A DNA stretch of 47,897 nucleotides, taken from assembly GCF_013911755.1 (NCBI RefSeq), contig NZ_JACESP010000027.1, forward strand, positions 1-47,897, written 5' to 3'. Both the position numbers and the translations under genes were made by a program. The notes beneath the pieces are model-generated. The model ran no database searches. It had not been told where the DNA came from and worked only from the letters and a program-made list of their open reading frames with translations. Of this stretch, positions 7,526 to 15,937 are shown in pieces. Position 1 is the first letter of the stretch, and the number at the start of each line of letters is the position of its first letter. The DNA is from Sphingosinicella sp. Its GTDB lineage: Bacteria; Pseudomonadota; Alphaproteobacteria; Sphingomonadales; Sphingomonadaceae.

Positions 7526-7911
7526 TGCTGAGCGCGATTTCGCACATAGTCCAGCGCATCCGCGCGCGCCGCCTCGTCGGGCAGCGCCCTGAACGCGGCA
7601 ATCAGCGCGCGGGTCTGGTCGTGTGATGTCGGCTCGACCTCATAGGCGCCCTGCGTCTCCGCGAGCAGCACCGGCGCTGGCGTTTCCAGCCCGTCGAAAA
7701 ACCAGTCGATGCCCGTGCCGAGCCGCCCGGCGATCTCAAACAATTTGCTGGCGCTGATGCGGTTGCTGCCGTTTTCGTATTTCTGCACCTGCTGCGCGCT
7801 GATGCCGAGCCCCGCGCCGAGTTCGGCCTGCGTCACCCCGCGCGCCGTGCGGCTTTCGCGCAGGCGTTTGCCCACGTGAAGGTCGACGGGGTGGACGGTT
7901 TCGTTCGGCAT
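7519..7911 (-). CDS. XRE/Cro-family helix-turn-helix regulator
   Basis: DNA-binding protein of 130 residues. The HTH_3 domain occupies about residues 12-68 (VGKRLRESRTARGVTQAELG followed by ISAQQVQKYENGSNRISASK), with the sequence QVQKYENG in the recognition-helix region typical of XRE repressors. The C-terminal 55 residues are helical and may dimerise. The gene sits between lnt and metK on the same strand, and I recall this order from sphingomonads. A 36-bp imperfect palindrome covers its own upstream region and a second palindrome lies between it and metK, so autoregulation and control of metK are inferred. The ligand, if any, is unknown. Confidence 0.9.
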   Translation of the reverse strand: MPNETVHPVDLHVGKRLRESRTARGVTQAELGAGLGISAQQVQKYENGSNRISASKLFEIAGRLGTGIDWFFDGLETPAPVLLAETQGAYEVEPTSHDQTRALIAAFRALPDEAARADALDYVRNRAQQT

Positions 7912-7923
7912 GGCTCCGGGATC

Positions 7924-7959
7924 GGATGAAATACAACCATAGCGGGTGTATTTGCATCC
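7924..7959. promoter_or_regulatory. Large palindrome upstream of the XRE gene
   Basis: GGATGAAATACAACC (7924-7938) faces GGGTGTATTTGCATCC (7944-7959) across ATAGC. The arms match except for one extra base and one mismatch. The inner halves read ATACAACC and GGGTGTAT. It lies 13-48 bases upstream of the XRE start codon, where an autorepressor would bind, and is AT-rich for this genome. Confidence 0.55.
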
Positions 7960-7977
7960 GTTCCGGCGCGCAAGGCG

Positions 7978-9468
7978 TCAGCGTGTGCGGCCGAGCCTCC
8001 AGCCGAAAAGCACGAGCAGGGCCGCGAGCAGCAGCGGCAGCATGCGCCCCGCATGGCTGAACAGCGTCGGCGCGTTGGCCTGCGGCAACCGCGCATCGAT
8101 CGTGCCCGCCTGCCCGCGCGGCATCGAAGCCGTCACGCGGCCGTTCGCGTCGATCACCGCGCTGATGCCCGTGGGCGTGGAGCGCGCCATCGGCAGGCCC
8201 TCCTCGATGCTGCGCAGGCGCGCCTGCGCCAGGTGCATTTCGGCGCCCGCGCCTGCGAACCAGGCGTCGTTGGACACGTTCAGCAGCCACGCCGGGCGGT
8301 ATCCCGCCTCGGTCACGCGGCCGTCGAAGATCACTTCATAGCAGATCAGCGGGCCGACCGCCGGGAAGCCACTTGGCAGCGGCAGCGTGCGCGGCCCCGG
8401 TCCGGGCCAGAAGTCGAGCGCGCCGGGCGCAAGCCGGTCGAGCCCGATCGCGTTCAGCAGCGTGCGCGCGGGCAGGAACTCGCCGAACGGCACCAGCCGC
8501 TTCTTGTCGTAGCGCGCAAGGATGCCGCCTTCGCTGTCGAGCACGAACAGGCTGTTGCGCGCTGCGATCGCGGTGCCGTCGTCTTCGCGGATCGCCTTCA
8601 GCGCGCCGAGCAGCATCAGGTCGTTCGGCCCGAGGTGTGCGCCCAGCCGCCGCCGCATCGCAGGCATTTCGTCCAGCAGGTCGGGAATCGCCGCCTCGGG
8701 CCAGATCAGCAGGCGCGCCGCGCGCGTCGGCTTCGGCGATAACTGCAGATACTTCGCAGCGGCGCGCTCGACGCCGTCCTCGGACCATTTCTCATCTTGT
8801 CCGATGTCGGCCTGCACGATGTTGAGTCGTGCCGGGGTCAGCGGTGTCGGCGTCCGCAGCGGGAACAGCCCCGCAAGTGCCGCAGCGGCCGTCAGTCCAA
8901 GGATCGCGGCGCCCGCGCGCCATTGCCGTTCGAGGAGAAGATAGAGCCCGCCCGCTGCCAGCACGATCAGTGCCGAAAGCCCGAGCCCGCCGACAAATGC
9001 CGCGCCCTGCCCCAGCCCCGCCATCGGCAGCGCGACCGCGCCCAGCGGATTCCACGGAAAGCCGGAAAACAGAATGCCGCGCAGCGCCTCCGCGATCGTC
9101 CAGCAGCCCGCGAAGCTCAAGATCAGTGGGAGCCCGGTCAGCCGCCGTGTCGCCGCTGTCGTCATCGCCGGGAAAACCGCGAGATAGGCGGACAGCAGCA
9201 CCACCCCGATCCATCCGGTCCACGCCGGCATGTCCTGCTGATACTGAAAGGCTTGCGCGATCCAGTGCGTCCCCAGCAGGAAGTGCCCGAACCCGAACAC
9301 CCACCCCGCCTTCGCCGCTTGACGCACCGTCTGCGTCGCCGCGGTTTCCCGGATCAGCCAGGCGATTCCGATCAGCGTGAGCGGCCAGAGGTTCCACGGC
9401 GCAAAGCCGAGGCTGCTCGCGATTCCGGCAACGAACAGGAGGCCCGCCCGCCCCGCGGAATGTCTCAC
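7978..9468 (-). CDS. lnt: Apolipoprotein N-acyltransferase
   Basis: Inner-membrane enzyme that adds the third acyl chain to lipoproteins. The 496-residue protein has about seven N-terminal membrane segments including GFPWNPLG, a periplasmic nitrilase-type domain (residues about 213-450), and a final membrane segment. The catalytic triad can be read as Glu258 (LLIWPEAAIP), Lys322 (YDKKRLVPFGE) and Cys376 (LICYEVIF), aligning with E267, K335 and C387 of E. coli. I chose the GTG at 9468, which overlaps the corC stop as GTGA; the upstream extension to 9561 is arginine-rich and lies inside corC. The usual corC-lnt pairing supports the call. Confidence 0.96.
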   Translation of the reverse strand: MRHSAGRAGLLFVAGIASSLGFAPWNLWPLTLIGIAWLIRETAATQTVRQAAKAGWVFGFGHFLLGTHWIAQAFQYQQDMPAWTGWIGVVLLSAYLAVFPAMTTAATRRLTGLPLILSFAGCWTIAEALRGILFSGFPWNPLGAVALPMAGLGQGAAFVGGLGLSALIVLAAGGLYLLLERQWRAGAAILGLTAAAALAGLFPLRTPTPLTPARLNIVQADIGQDEKWSEDGVERAAAKYLQLSPKPTRAARLLIWPEAAIPDLLDEMPAMRRRLGAHLGPNDLMLLGALKAIREDDGTAIAARNSLFVLDSEGGILARYDKKRLVPFGEFLPARTLLNAIGLDRLAPGALDFWPGPGPRTLPLPSGFPAVGPLICYEVIFDGRVTEAGYRPAWLLNVSNDAWFAGAGAEMHLAQARLRSIEEGLPMARSTPTGISAVIDANGRVTASMPRGQAGTIDARLPQANAPTLFSHAGRMLPLLLAALLVLFGWRLGRTR

Positions 9469-10376
9469 GCCCCGTTGACCGCGGCCGAAACCGCCGCCGG
9501 GGGATACGCGCGCACGCGCTCGATCTTGCGCTCGTCTCCGGCGGTCACCTCGAACGACCACCCGCCTGGATGCGCCACGATCTCGCCGATCGCGGGGATA
9601 TGTCCGGCAAGCATGAATACCAGGCCGCCCACGGTATCGACGTCGCCGTCCGCCGCCTCCGACAGCGGCGCCCCCGTCGCCGTCTCCAGCGCCTCGATAT
9701 CAACCCGCGCGTCCACTTCGAAGCCGCCGTTCGGCAGCGGCGTGATCGCTTCGGCCTCTTCCTCGTCGTGCTCGTCGGCGATGTCGCCGACGATCTCCTC
9801 GACCAGATCCTCGATCGTCACGAGCCCGTCGGTGCCGCCGTATTCATCCACGACGATCGCCATGTGCGTGCGCCCCTGCCGCATCCGCGCGAGCAGATCG
9901 AGCACGCGCATCGCGGGCGGCACGAACAGCACCGGGCGCAGCAGCGTTTCGGCATCGACCACGGCGCTGCGTCCCTCGCAGGCGATCACGGCGTAGACGT
10001 CCTTCACGTGAATCATGCCGATCACGTCGTCGAGTGATTCGCGAAACATCGGCAGCCGGCTGTGGCCCGCATCGACGAACGCAGCCACCAGGGTCTGGAA
10101 ATTGTCCTCGACATCGCAGGCGATGATCTCGCCGCGCGGTACCATCACGTCGCCGACGCGGCGCTCCCCGAAATCGAGCAGATTCCGCAGCATCAGGCGT
10201 TCGGTTTCGGAAAGATCGTCGCCTTCGGGTGTGTCGCCGGCGTGATCTTCGAGGGCTTCCTCGATGCTTTCGCGCAGCGTCGCTTCGCCGCCACGGCCGA
10301 AGATCAGGCTCCGCAAGGCGCGGAGAAGGGGTCGGAACGGCTGGTCGCCGCTGCTACTCGGAGGTTCGTCGCTCAT
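9465..10376 (-). CDS. corC: CBS-pair transporter-associated protein (CorC/HlyC type)
   Basis: Soluble protein of 303 residues with the CorC plan: an N-terminal helical stretch, the motif FGERRVGDVMVPRGEI that opens a tandem CBS pair at about residues 80-200, the acidic VDEYGGTDGLVTIEDLVEEI segment, and a C-terminal CorC_HlyC domain (about 215-300). Family members are linked to magnesium/cobalt efflux and to haemolysin-like proteins, but the exact role is unproven. The ATG at 10376 is preceded by GGGGAAA; the longer open frame lacks homology. It lies between ybeY (13-bp gap) and lnt (4-bp overlap). Confidence 0.94.
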   Translation of the reverse strand: MSDEPPSSSGDQPFRPLLRALRSLIFGRGGEATLRESIEEALEDHAGDTPEGDDLSETERLMLRNLLDFGERRVGDVMVPRGEIIACDVEDNFQTLVAAFVDAGHSRLPMFRESLDDVIGMIHVKDVYAVIACEGRSAVVDAETLLRPVLFVPPAMRVLDLLARMRQGRTHMAIVVDEYGGTDGLVTIEDLVEEIVGDIADEHDEEEAEAITPLPNGGFEVDARVDIEALETATGAPLSEAADGDVDTVGGLVFMLAGHIPAIGEIVAHPGGWSFEVTAGDERKIERVRAYPPAAVSAAVNGA

Positions 10377-10389
10377 CGTTTCCCCGCCG

Positions 10390-10896
10390 TCATGCCTCGC
10401 CGGCGTAGGGGTTGGCAATCCCCAGCGATGCAAGCGCGCGGCGTTCCATTTCCTCCATCGCCTCGGCTTCGGCGTCCTGCTCGTGGTCGTAGCCTACGAG
10501 ATGGAGCAGCCCATGGACGATGAGGTGCGTCGCATGATCGGCGATGCCGATACCGCGCTCGACGGCTTCGCGCGCCACGACGCCGTCGGCAAGCACGATG
10601 TCGCCGAGGAGCACTTCGCCGTCGTCGCTGTTGGCAAGGCTCTCCAGCAGGTCTGCCTGCACCATCGGAAACGACAGCACGTTGGTTGGCTTGTCCTTGC
10701 CGCGGTACTGCGCGTTCAGCGTCCGCACCTCGTCGTCATCCGTCAGTCGGATCGAGATTTCGCAGCAGAAGCTCGCATCGATAAGACCCGCATAGGGTGT
10801 TTCGGTGAGCGCTGCGCGACAGGCGGCTTCGGCAAGCGTCGTCCAGTCGGCGTCCGGCCACGCGCCGCCGGCAATGCCTGCGGCAACGTCAAGCAT
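10390..10896 (-). CDS. ybeY: Endoribonuclease YbeY
   Basis: Single-domain metal-dependent RNase of 168 residues needed for 16S rRNA 3'-end maturation and ribosome quality control. The zinc site HLIVHGLLHLVGYDH, with its three histidines, is at about residues 123-137, and the conserved RGKDKPTNVLSFP segment precedes it. The ATG at 10896 overlaps the end of phoH by eight bases, so the upstream part of the open frame to 11013 is discarded. The phoH-ybeY-corC-lnt order is a widely conserved cluster. Confidence 0.96.
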   Translation of the reverse strand: MLDVAAGIAGGAWPDADWTTLAEAACRAALTETPYAGLIDASFCCEISIRLTDDDEVRTLNAQYRGKDKPTNVLSFPMVQADLLESLANSDDGEVLLGDIVLADGVVAREAVERGIGIADHATHLIVHGLLHLVGYDHEQDAEAEAMEEMERRALASLGIANPYAGEA

Positions 10897-11893
10897 TGGG
10901 GCCTTCGTAAGCCTCCACGATCCGGCCGACGATCGGGTGGCGCACCACGTCGGCGGCGCCGAAGCGGACCACGGCGATGCCATCGATGCCTTCAAGGCGC
11001 TGCGTGGCGTCATTGATGCCCGAACGGCCAGGGTTCGGCAGGTCGATCTGTTTCGGATCGCCGCAGACGACCATGCGGCTGCCTTGCCCGAACCGGGTGA
11101 GGAACATCTTCATCTGCTCGGGCGTCGTGTTCTGCGCCTCGTCGAGGATCACGAAGGCGTTGGCGAGCGTGCGGCCGCGCATGAAAGCGATGGGCGCGAT
11201 CTCGATCTCGCCGCTGGCGATGCGCCGCTCCACCTGCTCGGAAGGCAGCATGTCATAGAGCGCGTCGTAGAGCGGGCGGAGGTAGGGATCGACCTTCTCG
11301 CGCATGTCGCCGGGCAGGAAGCCAAGCCGTTCGCCCGCTTCCACCGCCGGGCGCGACAGGATCAGCCGGTCGACCGAACCCGCGATCAACTGGCTCACCG
11401 CTTGTGCCACCGCCACATAGGTCTTGCCGGTGCCCGCCGGACCAAGCGCAAAGATGATGTCCTGCCGCGCGAGCGCCTCCATATAGCGGAGCTGCGTCGG
11501 CGAACGCGGCACGATGGTCTTGCGGCGCGTGCGGATGATGATCGGCGAGCCGCCACCGTCCTCGGCGCGGACCAGACCCTCCAGAGACGGATCCTGCGAC
11601 ATTGCGAGCGCGCCTTCCACATCGCCGATATCGACGCCCTGCCCAAGCGCGAGACGGTTATAAAGCCCCGTCAGCACGTCGCGCGCCCGCGCCGCCGCGT
11701 GCGCATCGCCTTCGATCGAAAGCCGGTTGCCGCGCGCGGCGATATAGACGCCAAGGCGGTTCTCGATAGCGATCAGGTTCTGGTCGTACTGGCCGAACAG
11801 TGCGCCGAGCAGTTCGGCGCGGTCGAAATCCAGTTCGAGTCGGACACGATCGTTGGCGGCGGGCGGGGAGAGCGGAGCGGATTTTTTTGCCAT
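10889..11893 (-). CDS. phoH: PhoH-family ATPase
   Basis: Cytoplasmic P-loop ATPase of 334 residues, of the PhoH-like type found with ybeY. It has Walker A GPAGTGKT and Walker B FVILDEAQNTTPEQ, the SRPAVEAGERLGFLPGD segment and the CGDPKQIDLP motif seen in related helicase-like ATPases. A KH-like N-terminal region (about residues 20-95) suggests RNA binding. The ATG at 11893 was chosen since the upstream 42 codons are cysteine- and arginine-rich noise within miaB. It starts two bases after the miaB stop. Confidence 0.95.
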   Translation of the reverse strand: MAKKSAPLSPPAANDRVRLELDFDRAELLGALFGQYDQNLIAIENRLGVYIAARGNRLSIEGDAHAAARARDVLTGLYNRLALGQGVDIGDVEGALAMSQDPSLEGLVRAEDGGGSPIIIRTRRKTIVPRSPTQLRYMEALARQDIIFALGPAGTGKTYVAVAQAVSQLIAGSVDRLILSRPAVEAGERLGFLPGDMREKVDPYLRPLYDALYDMLPSEQVERRIASGEIEIAPIAFMRGRTLANAFVILDEAQNTTPEQMKMFLTRFGQGSRMVVCGDPKQIDLPNPGRSGINDATQRLEGIDGIAVVRFGAADVVRHPIVGRIVEAYEGPNA

Positions 11894-11895
11894 CG

Positions 11896-13203
11896 TCAGG
11901 CAGCTTCGGCGAATGCGATGCGTCCTGCAAGACTGTTCGCGAAGGCGCCCTCGATCTCCACCGTCACAATGTCTCCGATGTGTGTGCCGTCTGCATCGAC
12001 ATAGACGGATTGCAGCCACGGCGACTTGCCGATCAGCTGCCCGTCGCGCTTGCCGGGGCGTTCCAGCAGGATGGGCATGGTGCGGCCGAGCGCGGCGCGG
12101 TTGAACGCGAGCTGCTGTTCCTGCACCAGCGCCTGCAGGCGGTGCAGCCGGTCCGATTTCACGTCCTCGTCGATCTGCCCGCCCATCTCCGCCGCGGGCG
12201 TGCCCGGGCGCGCCGAATATTTGAACGAATAGGCCTGCGCGTAGTTCGCCGCGCGGATGATCGCGAGCGTTTCCTCGAACTCGGCCTCGGTCTCGCCGGG
12301 GAAGCCGACGATGAAATCGCCCGAGATCGCCATGTCCGCCCGCGCGGCGCGCAGCTTCTCGATGATGGCGAGATAGGTCTCGGCCGTGTGCGAGCGGTTC
12401 ATCGCCTTCAGCACGCGGTTGGAGCCGGACTGCACGGGGAGGTGCAGATAAGGCATCAGCTTCGGCGTGGCCGCGTGCGCGTCGATCAGCGCATCCGTCA
12501 TGTCGGCGGGATGGCTCGTCGTGTAGCGGATACGCGCAATCTCATCGATGGCTGCGACCTCGGCGATCAGTGCCGCGAAATCAGTTCCGCCGTGGCGGTA
12601 GGCGTTGACGTTCTGGCCAAGCAGCACGATCTCGCGCGCGCCCTCTCCGGCGAGACGCCGTGCTTCCTCAAGAATGGCGGCAGCCGGCCGCGAAACCTCG
12701 GCGCCGCGCGTATAGGGCACGACGCAATAGGTGCAGAACTTGTCGCAGCCTTCCTGGATCGTCAGGAACGAGGACGGCGCGGCCTTGCGGCGCTTGCCGA
12801 GTGCCTCGAACTTCTCGAGCGTCGGCAGGTCGGTCTCGACGGGCCGCTCCTTCGCCCGCGCGATCAGATCCGGCAGCCGGTGATAGGCCTGCGGCCCAAC
12901 GACGACATCGACCGAAGGCGCGCGGCGCACGATCTCGGCGCCTTCGGCCTGCGCCACGCAGCCGGCGACGGCCACGATCGGCTTCGGTCCGTCGCGGTGT
13001 TTCAGGCGACCGATCTCGGAATAAACCTTCTCGCTCGCGCGTTCGCGGATATGGCAGGTGTTGAGCACGACGATGTCGGCATCCTCGGCCGACGCGGCGG
13101 GCGTGTGGCCTTCCGCTTCCAGCAGTTCCGCCATGCGCTCGCTGTCGTAGACGTTCATCTGGCAGCCGAACGTCTTCACGAAATAGGAACGGGGATCAGG
13201 CAC
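11896..13203 (-). CDS. miaB: tRNA-2-methylthio-N6-dimethylallyladenosine synthase
   Basis: Radical SAM methylthiotransferase that modifies A37 of tRNAs reading UNN codons. The 435 residues show the N-terminal UPF0004 domain with Cys14 (KTFGCQMN), Cys in VLNTCHIRE and Cys in [10 protein letters not shown] for one Fe-S cluster; the radical SAM CxxxCxxC in [16 protein letters not shown]; and a C-terminal TRAM domain (about 370-432). It follows fur with a 14-bp gap and precedes phoH by two bases, forming one transcription unit. Confidence 0.97.
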   Translation of the reverse strand: MPDPRSYFVKTFGCQMNVYDSERMAELLEAEGHTPAASAEDADIVVLNTCHIRERASEKVYSEIGRLKHRDGPKPIVAVAGCVAQAEGAEIVRRAPSVDVVVGPQAYHRLPDLIARAKERPVETDLPTLEKFEALGKRRKAAPSSFLTIQEGCDKFCTYCVVPYTRGAEVSRPAAAILEEARRLAGEGAREIVLLGQNVNAYRHGGTDFAALIAEVAAIDEIARIRYTTSHPADMTDALIDAHAATPKLMPYLHLPVQSGSNRVLKAMNRSHTAETYLAIIEKLRAARADMAISGDFIVGFPGETEAEFEETLAIIRAANYAQAYSFKYSARPGTPAAEMGGQIDEDVKSDRLHRLQALVQEQQLAFNRAALGRTMPILLERPGKRDGQLIGKSPWLQSVYVDADGTHIGDIVTVEIEGAFANSLAGRIAFAEAA

Positions 13204-13217
13204 GTGGGCTTCGGATA

Positions 13218-13643
13218 TCAGTTGGCCGGCTTCGTCTTGATCGGGCGCCCGTAGAGCTCCAGCCGATGATCGACGAGTTCGAAGCCGAGGCGTTCGGCAA
13301 TGAGGCGCTGCAATTCTTCGAGCGCATTGTCATGAAACTCGATGACGGCGCCGGTCTCCACATCGATCAGGTGATCGTGATGCTCTTCGGGCGTCGGTTC
13401 ATAGCGCGAGCGGCCGTCACGGAAGTCGTGTCGTTCAAGGATGCCCGCCTCCTCGAAGAGGCGCACGGTACGATAGACGGTCGCGATGGAAATGCCGGAA
13501 TCGATCGCCGATGCCCGGCGGTACAGCTCCTCGACATCGGGGTGGTCGTCCGCATCGGACAGCACCCGCGCGATCACGCGCCGCTGCTCGGTGATGCGGA
13601 GGCCGCGCTCGGCGCAAATGGCTTCGATGTCGATCTTTGTCAT
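13218..13643 (-). CDS. fur: Fur-family transcriptional regulator (Fur/Mur)
   Basis: Metal-sensing repressor of 141 residues with an N-terminal winged helix (about 1-85, [20 protein letters not shown]) and a C-terminal dimerisation domain with the metal-ligand segment [18 protein letters not shown]. There is no C-terminal CxxC pair, which is common among alphaproteobacterial Fur/Mur proteins. Some of these sense manganese (Mur) instead of iron, so the metal is uncertain. The gene heads the miaB-phoH-ybeY-corC-lnt group. A perfect 13-bp hairpin just upstream separates it from mucR. Confidence 0.93.
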   Translation of the reverse strand: MTKIDIEAICAERGLRITEQRRVIARVLSDADDHPDVEELYRRASAIDSGISIATVYRTVRLFEEAGILERHDFRDGRSRYEPTPEEHHDHLIDVETGAVIEFHDNALEELQRLIAERLGFELVDHRLELYGRPIKTKPAN

Positions 13644-13663
13644 TGCTGGAGTTTAGGCGCGGA

Positions 13664-13691
13664 AACAGGGACGGACAAGTCCGTCCCTGTT
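13664..13691 (-). terminator. Perfect 13-bp hairpin between mucR and fur
   Basis: AACAGGGACGGAC (13664-13676) pairs perfectly with GTCCGTCCCTGTT (13679-13691); on the RNA the loop would be a CUUG tetraloop. On the minus strand it follows the mucR stop by about 30 bases and is followed by only TTTCC, so it is a terminator-like hairpin with a weak U-tract. It may also be a dispersed palindromic repeat. Confidence 0.55.
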
Positions 13692-13722
13692 CCTTCAATG
13701 CCGTTGAACGCGGCCGCTCGCG

Positions 13723-14142
13723 CTACTTGCGCTTGCCGGCGCGCTTCGTGCCGAGGCCGATCTTTTTGGCGAGCGCCTGGCGCTGCAGCGCGTAGTTGGG
13801 GGCGACCATCGGATAGTCGGCGGGAAGGTTCCACTTCGCGCGATAGTCGTCCGGAGTCATGTTATAGTGGGTCATCAGATGGCGCTTCAGCATTTTCAGC
13901 TTCTTGCCGTCTTCAAGGCAGATGATGAAGTCCGGTTTGATCGACGCGCGGACAGAAACCGCAGGTTCCTGCTTCGGCTTCACGGGTTCCACCACCCCGC
14001 CAAGCTTCGCCAGTGTCGAATAGATATTTTCAATCAGGTTCGGCAGGTCCGAAACCGCCACCGTATTGTTTGCCACGTGCGACGATACGATGTCCGCCGT
14101 AAGTGCAAGAAGTTCCTGATGATTATCGCTATGTTCGCTCAT
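13723..14142 (-). CDS. mucR: MucR/Ros-family zinc-finger regulator
   Basis: Global regulator of the Ros/MucR family, 139 residues. The C-terminal prokaryotic zinc finger is seen in FIICLEDGKKLKMLKRHL followed by MTHYN, in which Cys, Asp and two His ligands fit the CxxD variant common in MucR, and then the conserved YRAKWNLPADYPMVAPNYA segment. Family members repress many surface, motility and exopolysaccharide genes by binding AT-rich DNA, and usually control their own promoter. The upstream stretch (14143-14245) is AT-rich, which fits autoregulation. It is separated from fur by a hairpin. Confidence 0.95.
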   Translation of the reverse strand: MSEHSDNHQELLALTADIVSSHVANNTVAVSDLPNLIENIYSTLAKLGGVVEPVKPKQEPAVSVRASIKPDFIICLEDGKKLKMLKRHLMTHYNMTPDDYRAKWNLPADYPMVAPNYALQRQALAKKIGLGTKRAGKRK

Positions 14143-14245
14143 AGTAGCTGTTGGACCCCGACCGTTTTGTTGTTGGTGCCCGGATTTATGTAGCGTTCGG
14201 ATGAATTTCGCAAGAATTAACGCGAATTTTTACGGCAAGGAATAT

Positions 14246-14704
14246 CTAGAGTGTCACTGCCATGGTCATTGCGTCATAGCGCAAATGATTCTCACCCACA
14301 TAATAATCTTTTCTCTGTCCGACACAGATAAATCCGTGGCGTTCATAAAGCCCGCGCGCTGCGCTGTTGCCGGTGCGGACTTCCAGGAACATGCGTCGGA
14401 CGTGCGCGCGTTTTGCAAGATCAATGGATCTTCTCAGCAATTCTGTCCCGATACCCTGCCCGCTGCGCAAGGGGTCAACCGCGATCAACAGAAGTTCGCA
14501 ATCCTCGGCGGCAAGGCGCGTCAGCGCGAAACCGGCGGGCGCGCCGTCCGCAATTGCCATTTCGGCGCGCGTGCCGGACATCGCGAGCGTGCCAAGGAGC
14601 TGGCTGCCGTTCCATCCCTCGCCGTAGCGCGGATCGAACGCGCGCGACATCAGCGCCGCGAGCGCGGGCACGTCGTCAATCGTCACGGCCCGGTAGTGCC
14701 TCAT
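14246..14704 (-). CDS. rimI: Ribosomal-protein-alanine N-acetyltransferase RimI
   Basis: GNAT acetyltransferase of 152 residues. The acetyl-CoA-binding motif is PLRSGQGIGTELLRRSIDLA (about 77-96), followed by LEVRTGNSAARGLYERHGF, which is typical of RimI. It overlaps the tsaB stop by four bases (ATGA), the standard tsaB-rimI pairing in alphaproteobacteria. RimI acetylates the N terminus of ribosomal protein S18 in E. coli; other substrates are possible here. Confidence 0.93.
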   Translation of the reverse strand: MRHYRAVTIDDVPALAALMSRAFDPRYGEGWNGSQLLGTLAMSGTRAEMAIADGAPAGFALTRLAAEDCELLLIAVDPLRSGQGIGTELLRRSIDLAKRAHVRRMFLEVRTGNSAARGLYERHGFICVGQRKDYYVGENHLRYDAMTMAVTL

Positions 14705-15315
14705 GCGGGCAGCTTCGCGTCGGGCGCACGCACGTAAAGCGGCGTTGGCGGCAGGCTGCGGAGCGTGGCCGGAAGCAGCCGCACGTCGCGTGCGTCGGGC
14801 GGCGTCTCGGAGAGGATCATCGCTGCACTGCCGGCTGCTCGCAGCAACGGTGCGCCCGTCCCCGCAAGCGCCCCTTCATATGCCGTGGCCGCGGCGGCGA
14901 TCGGCAGCGCGGCGGCGGGCGCCGCCGGTTGGAGATCCCGATCGAAGCTTTGCACGAACACTTCGCCGCGCCCCGCGTCCATCACGACGGTGAGCGGCGC
15001 GGCATCGTGTGCAGCGAGCATGCTTGCAGCGACCAGCGTCGTCGATGAATAGCCATGAACCGGCACGTTCCACACGAGCCCGAAACCCCGCGCCGCGGCA
15101 ATGCCGACCCGAAGCCCGGTGAAGCTGCCCGGCCCCACGTCAACGGCGATGGCGCGGGGGCGCCCGCCCGCCTCGGCAAGCACGGCCTCGACAAGCGGGA
15201 CGAGCCGCTCGGCATGGCCGCGGCCGATGATCTCGTGCCGCGCTGCAACGATGGTGGTCCCGTCGATCAGCGCGACCGAACAGGCGGCGGTGCCGGTTTC
15301 GATCGCAAGCAGCAT
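14701..15315 (-). CDS. tsaB: tRNA threonylcarbamoyladenosine biosynthesis protein TsaB
   Basis: ASKHA-fold protein of 204 residues that partners TsaD and TsaE in making t6A37 on ANN-decoding tRNAs. The N-terminal LLAIETGTAACSVALIDG and the DVGPGSFTGLRVGIAAARGF segment (about 60-79) are diagnostic. It lacks the metal-binding histidines of TsaD, as expected. It shares one base with the rutE stop (TGATG) and overlaps rimI by four bases, so the three are translationally coupled. Confidence 0.95.
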   Translation of the reverse strand: MLLAIETGTAACSVALIDGTTIVAARHEIIGRGHAERLVPLVEAVLAEAGGRPRAIAVDVGPGSFTGLRVGIAAARGFGLVWNVPVHGYSSTTLVAASMLAAHDAAPLTVVMDAGRGEVFVQSFDRDLQPAAPAAALPIAAAATAYEGALAGTGAPLLRAAGSAAMILSETPPDARDVRLLPATLRSLPPTPLYVRAPDAKLPA

Positions 15316-15908
15316 CAGACGATGGACGCGGCCTCTTCGAACGACAGACGCGGACTGCGCGCGAACAGGTCCTTGTCGGTGCCATAGCCGACGGAGCAGA
15401 TGAAATTCGTCTCGATATCGGTGCCCGCGAAAAAGGCGGCATCGACCTTGGCCTTGTCGAAGCCGGACATCGGACCGCAGTTGAGCCCGATCGCACGCGC
15501 CGCGATGATGAAATACGCGCCTTGCAAAGATGAATTGCGGAACGCGGTTTCGCGGATGAGCGCGTCGTCGCCCGTGAACCAGCTGCGCGCGTCCGTATGC
15601 GGGAACAGCTTGGGCAGCTGGTCGTAGAATTTCATGTCCATGCCGATGATGGCCGTGACGGGCGCCTGCAGGATTTTCGGGCCGTTGGCGCCAGAAGCAC
15701 AGGCGGCGAGCTTTTCGCGTGCCTCCTGGCTTTTCGCGAACACGATTCGCGCGGGCGAGGCGTTCGCCGATGTGGGGCCCATGCGCATCAGGTCATAGAT
15801 GGCGCGCAGCTGCACGTCGCTGACCGCGCGGTCGGACCAGTCGTTGTGGGTCCTCGCGCTGCGGAAGATAAGGTCGAGGTCGCGATCGCTCAGCAGATGA
15901 TCGGTCAT
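15315..15908 (-). CDS. rutE: Nitroreductase-family malonic semialdehyde reductase (RutE type)
   Basis: FMN-dependent nitroreductase-fold protein of 197 residues. Features of the RutE/HadB subfamily are FRSARTHNDWSDRAVSD near the N terminus, MRMGPTSANASPARIVF for flavin binding, the AAACASGANG-like loop, and the C-terminal NFICSVGYGTDKDLFARSPR. RutE reduces malonic semialdehyde in uracil breakdown, but no other rut genes are nearby, so a general quinone or enone reductase role is equally possible. The ATG at 15908 has AGGGAG upstream. Confidence 0.88.
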   Translation of the reverse strand: MTDHLLSDRDLDLIFRSARTHNDWSDRAVSDVQLRAIYDLMRMGPTSANASPARIVFAKSQEAREKLAACASGANGPKILQAPVTAIIGMDMKFYDQLPKLFPHTDARSWFTGDDALIRETAFRNSSLQGAYFIIAARAIGLNCGPMSGFDKAKVDAAFFAGTDIETNFICSVGYGTDKDLFARSPRLSFEEAASIV

Positions 15909-15937
15909 GGGGACTCCCTGTTTTCTTGCCGCACCCG

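Noticed and set aside
14217-14231. CtrA box upstream of mucR (TTAA, 7 bases, TTTT)
   Set aside because: The second half-site is TTTT instead of TTAA; too weak to call.
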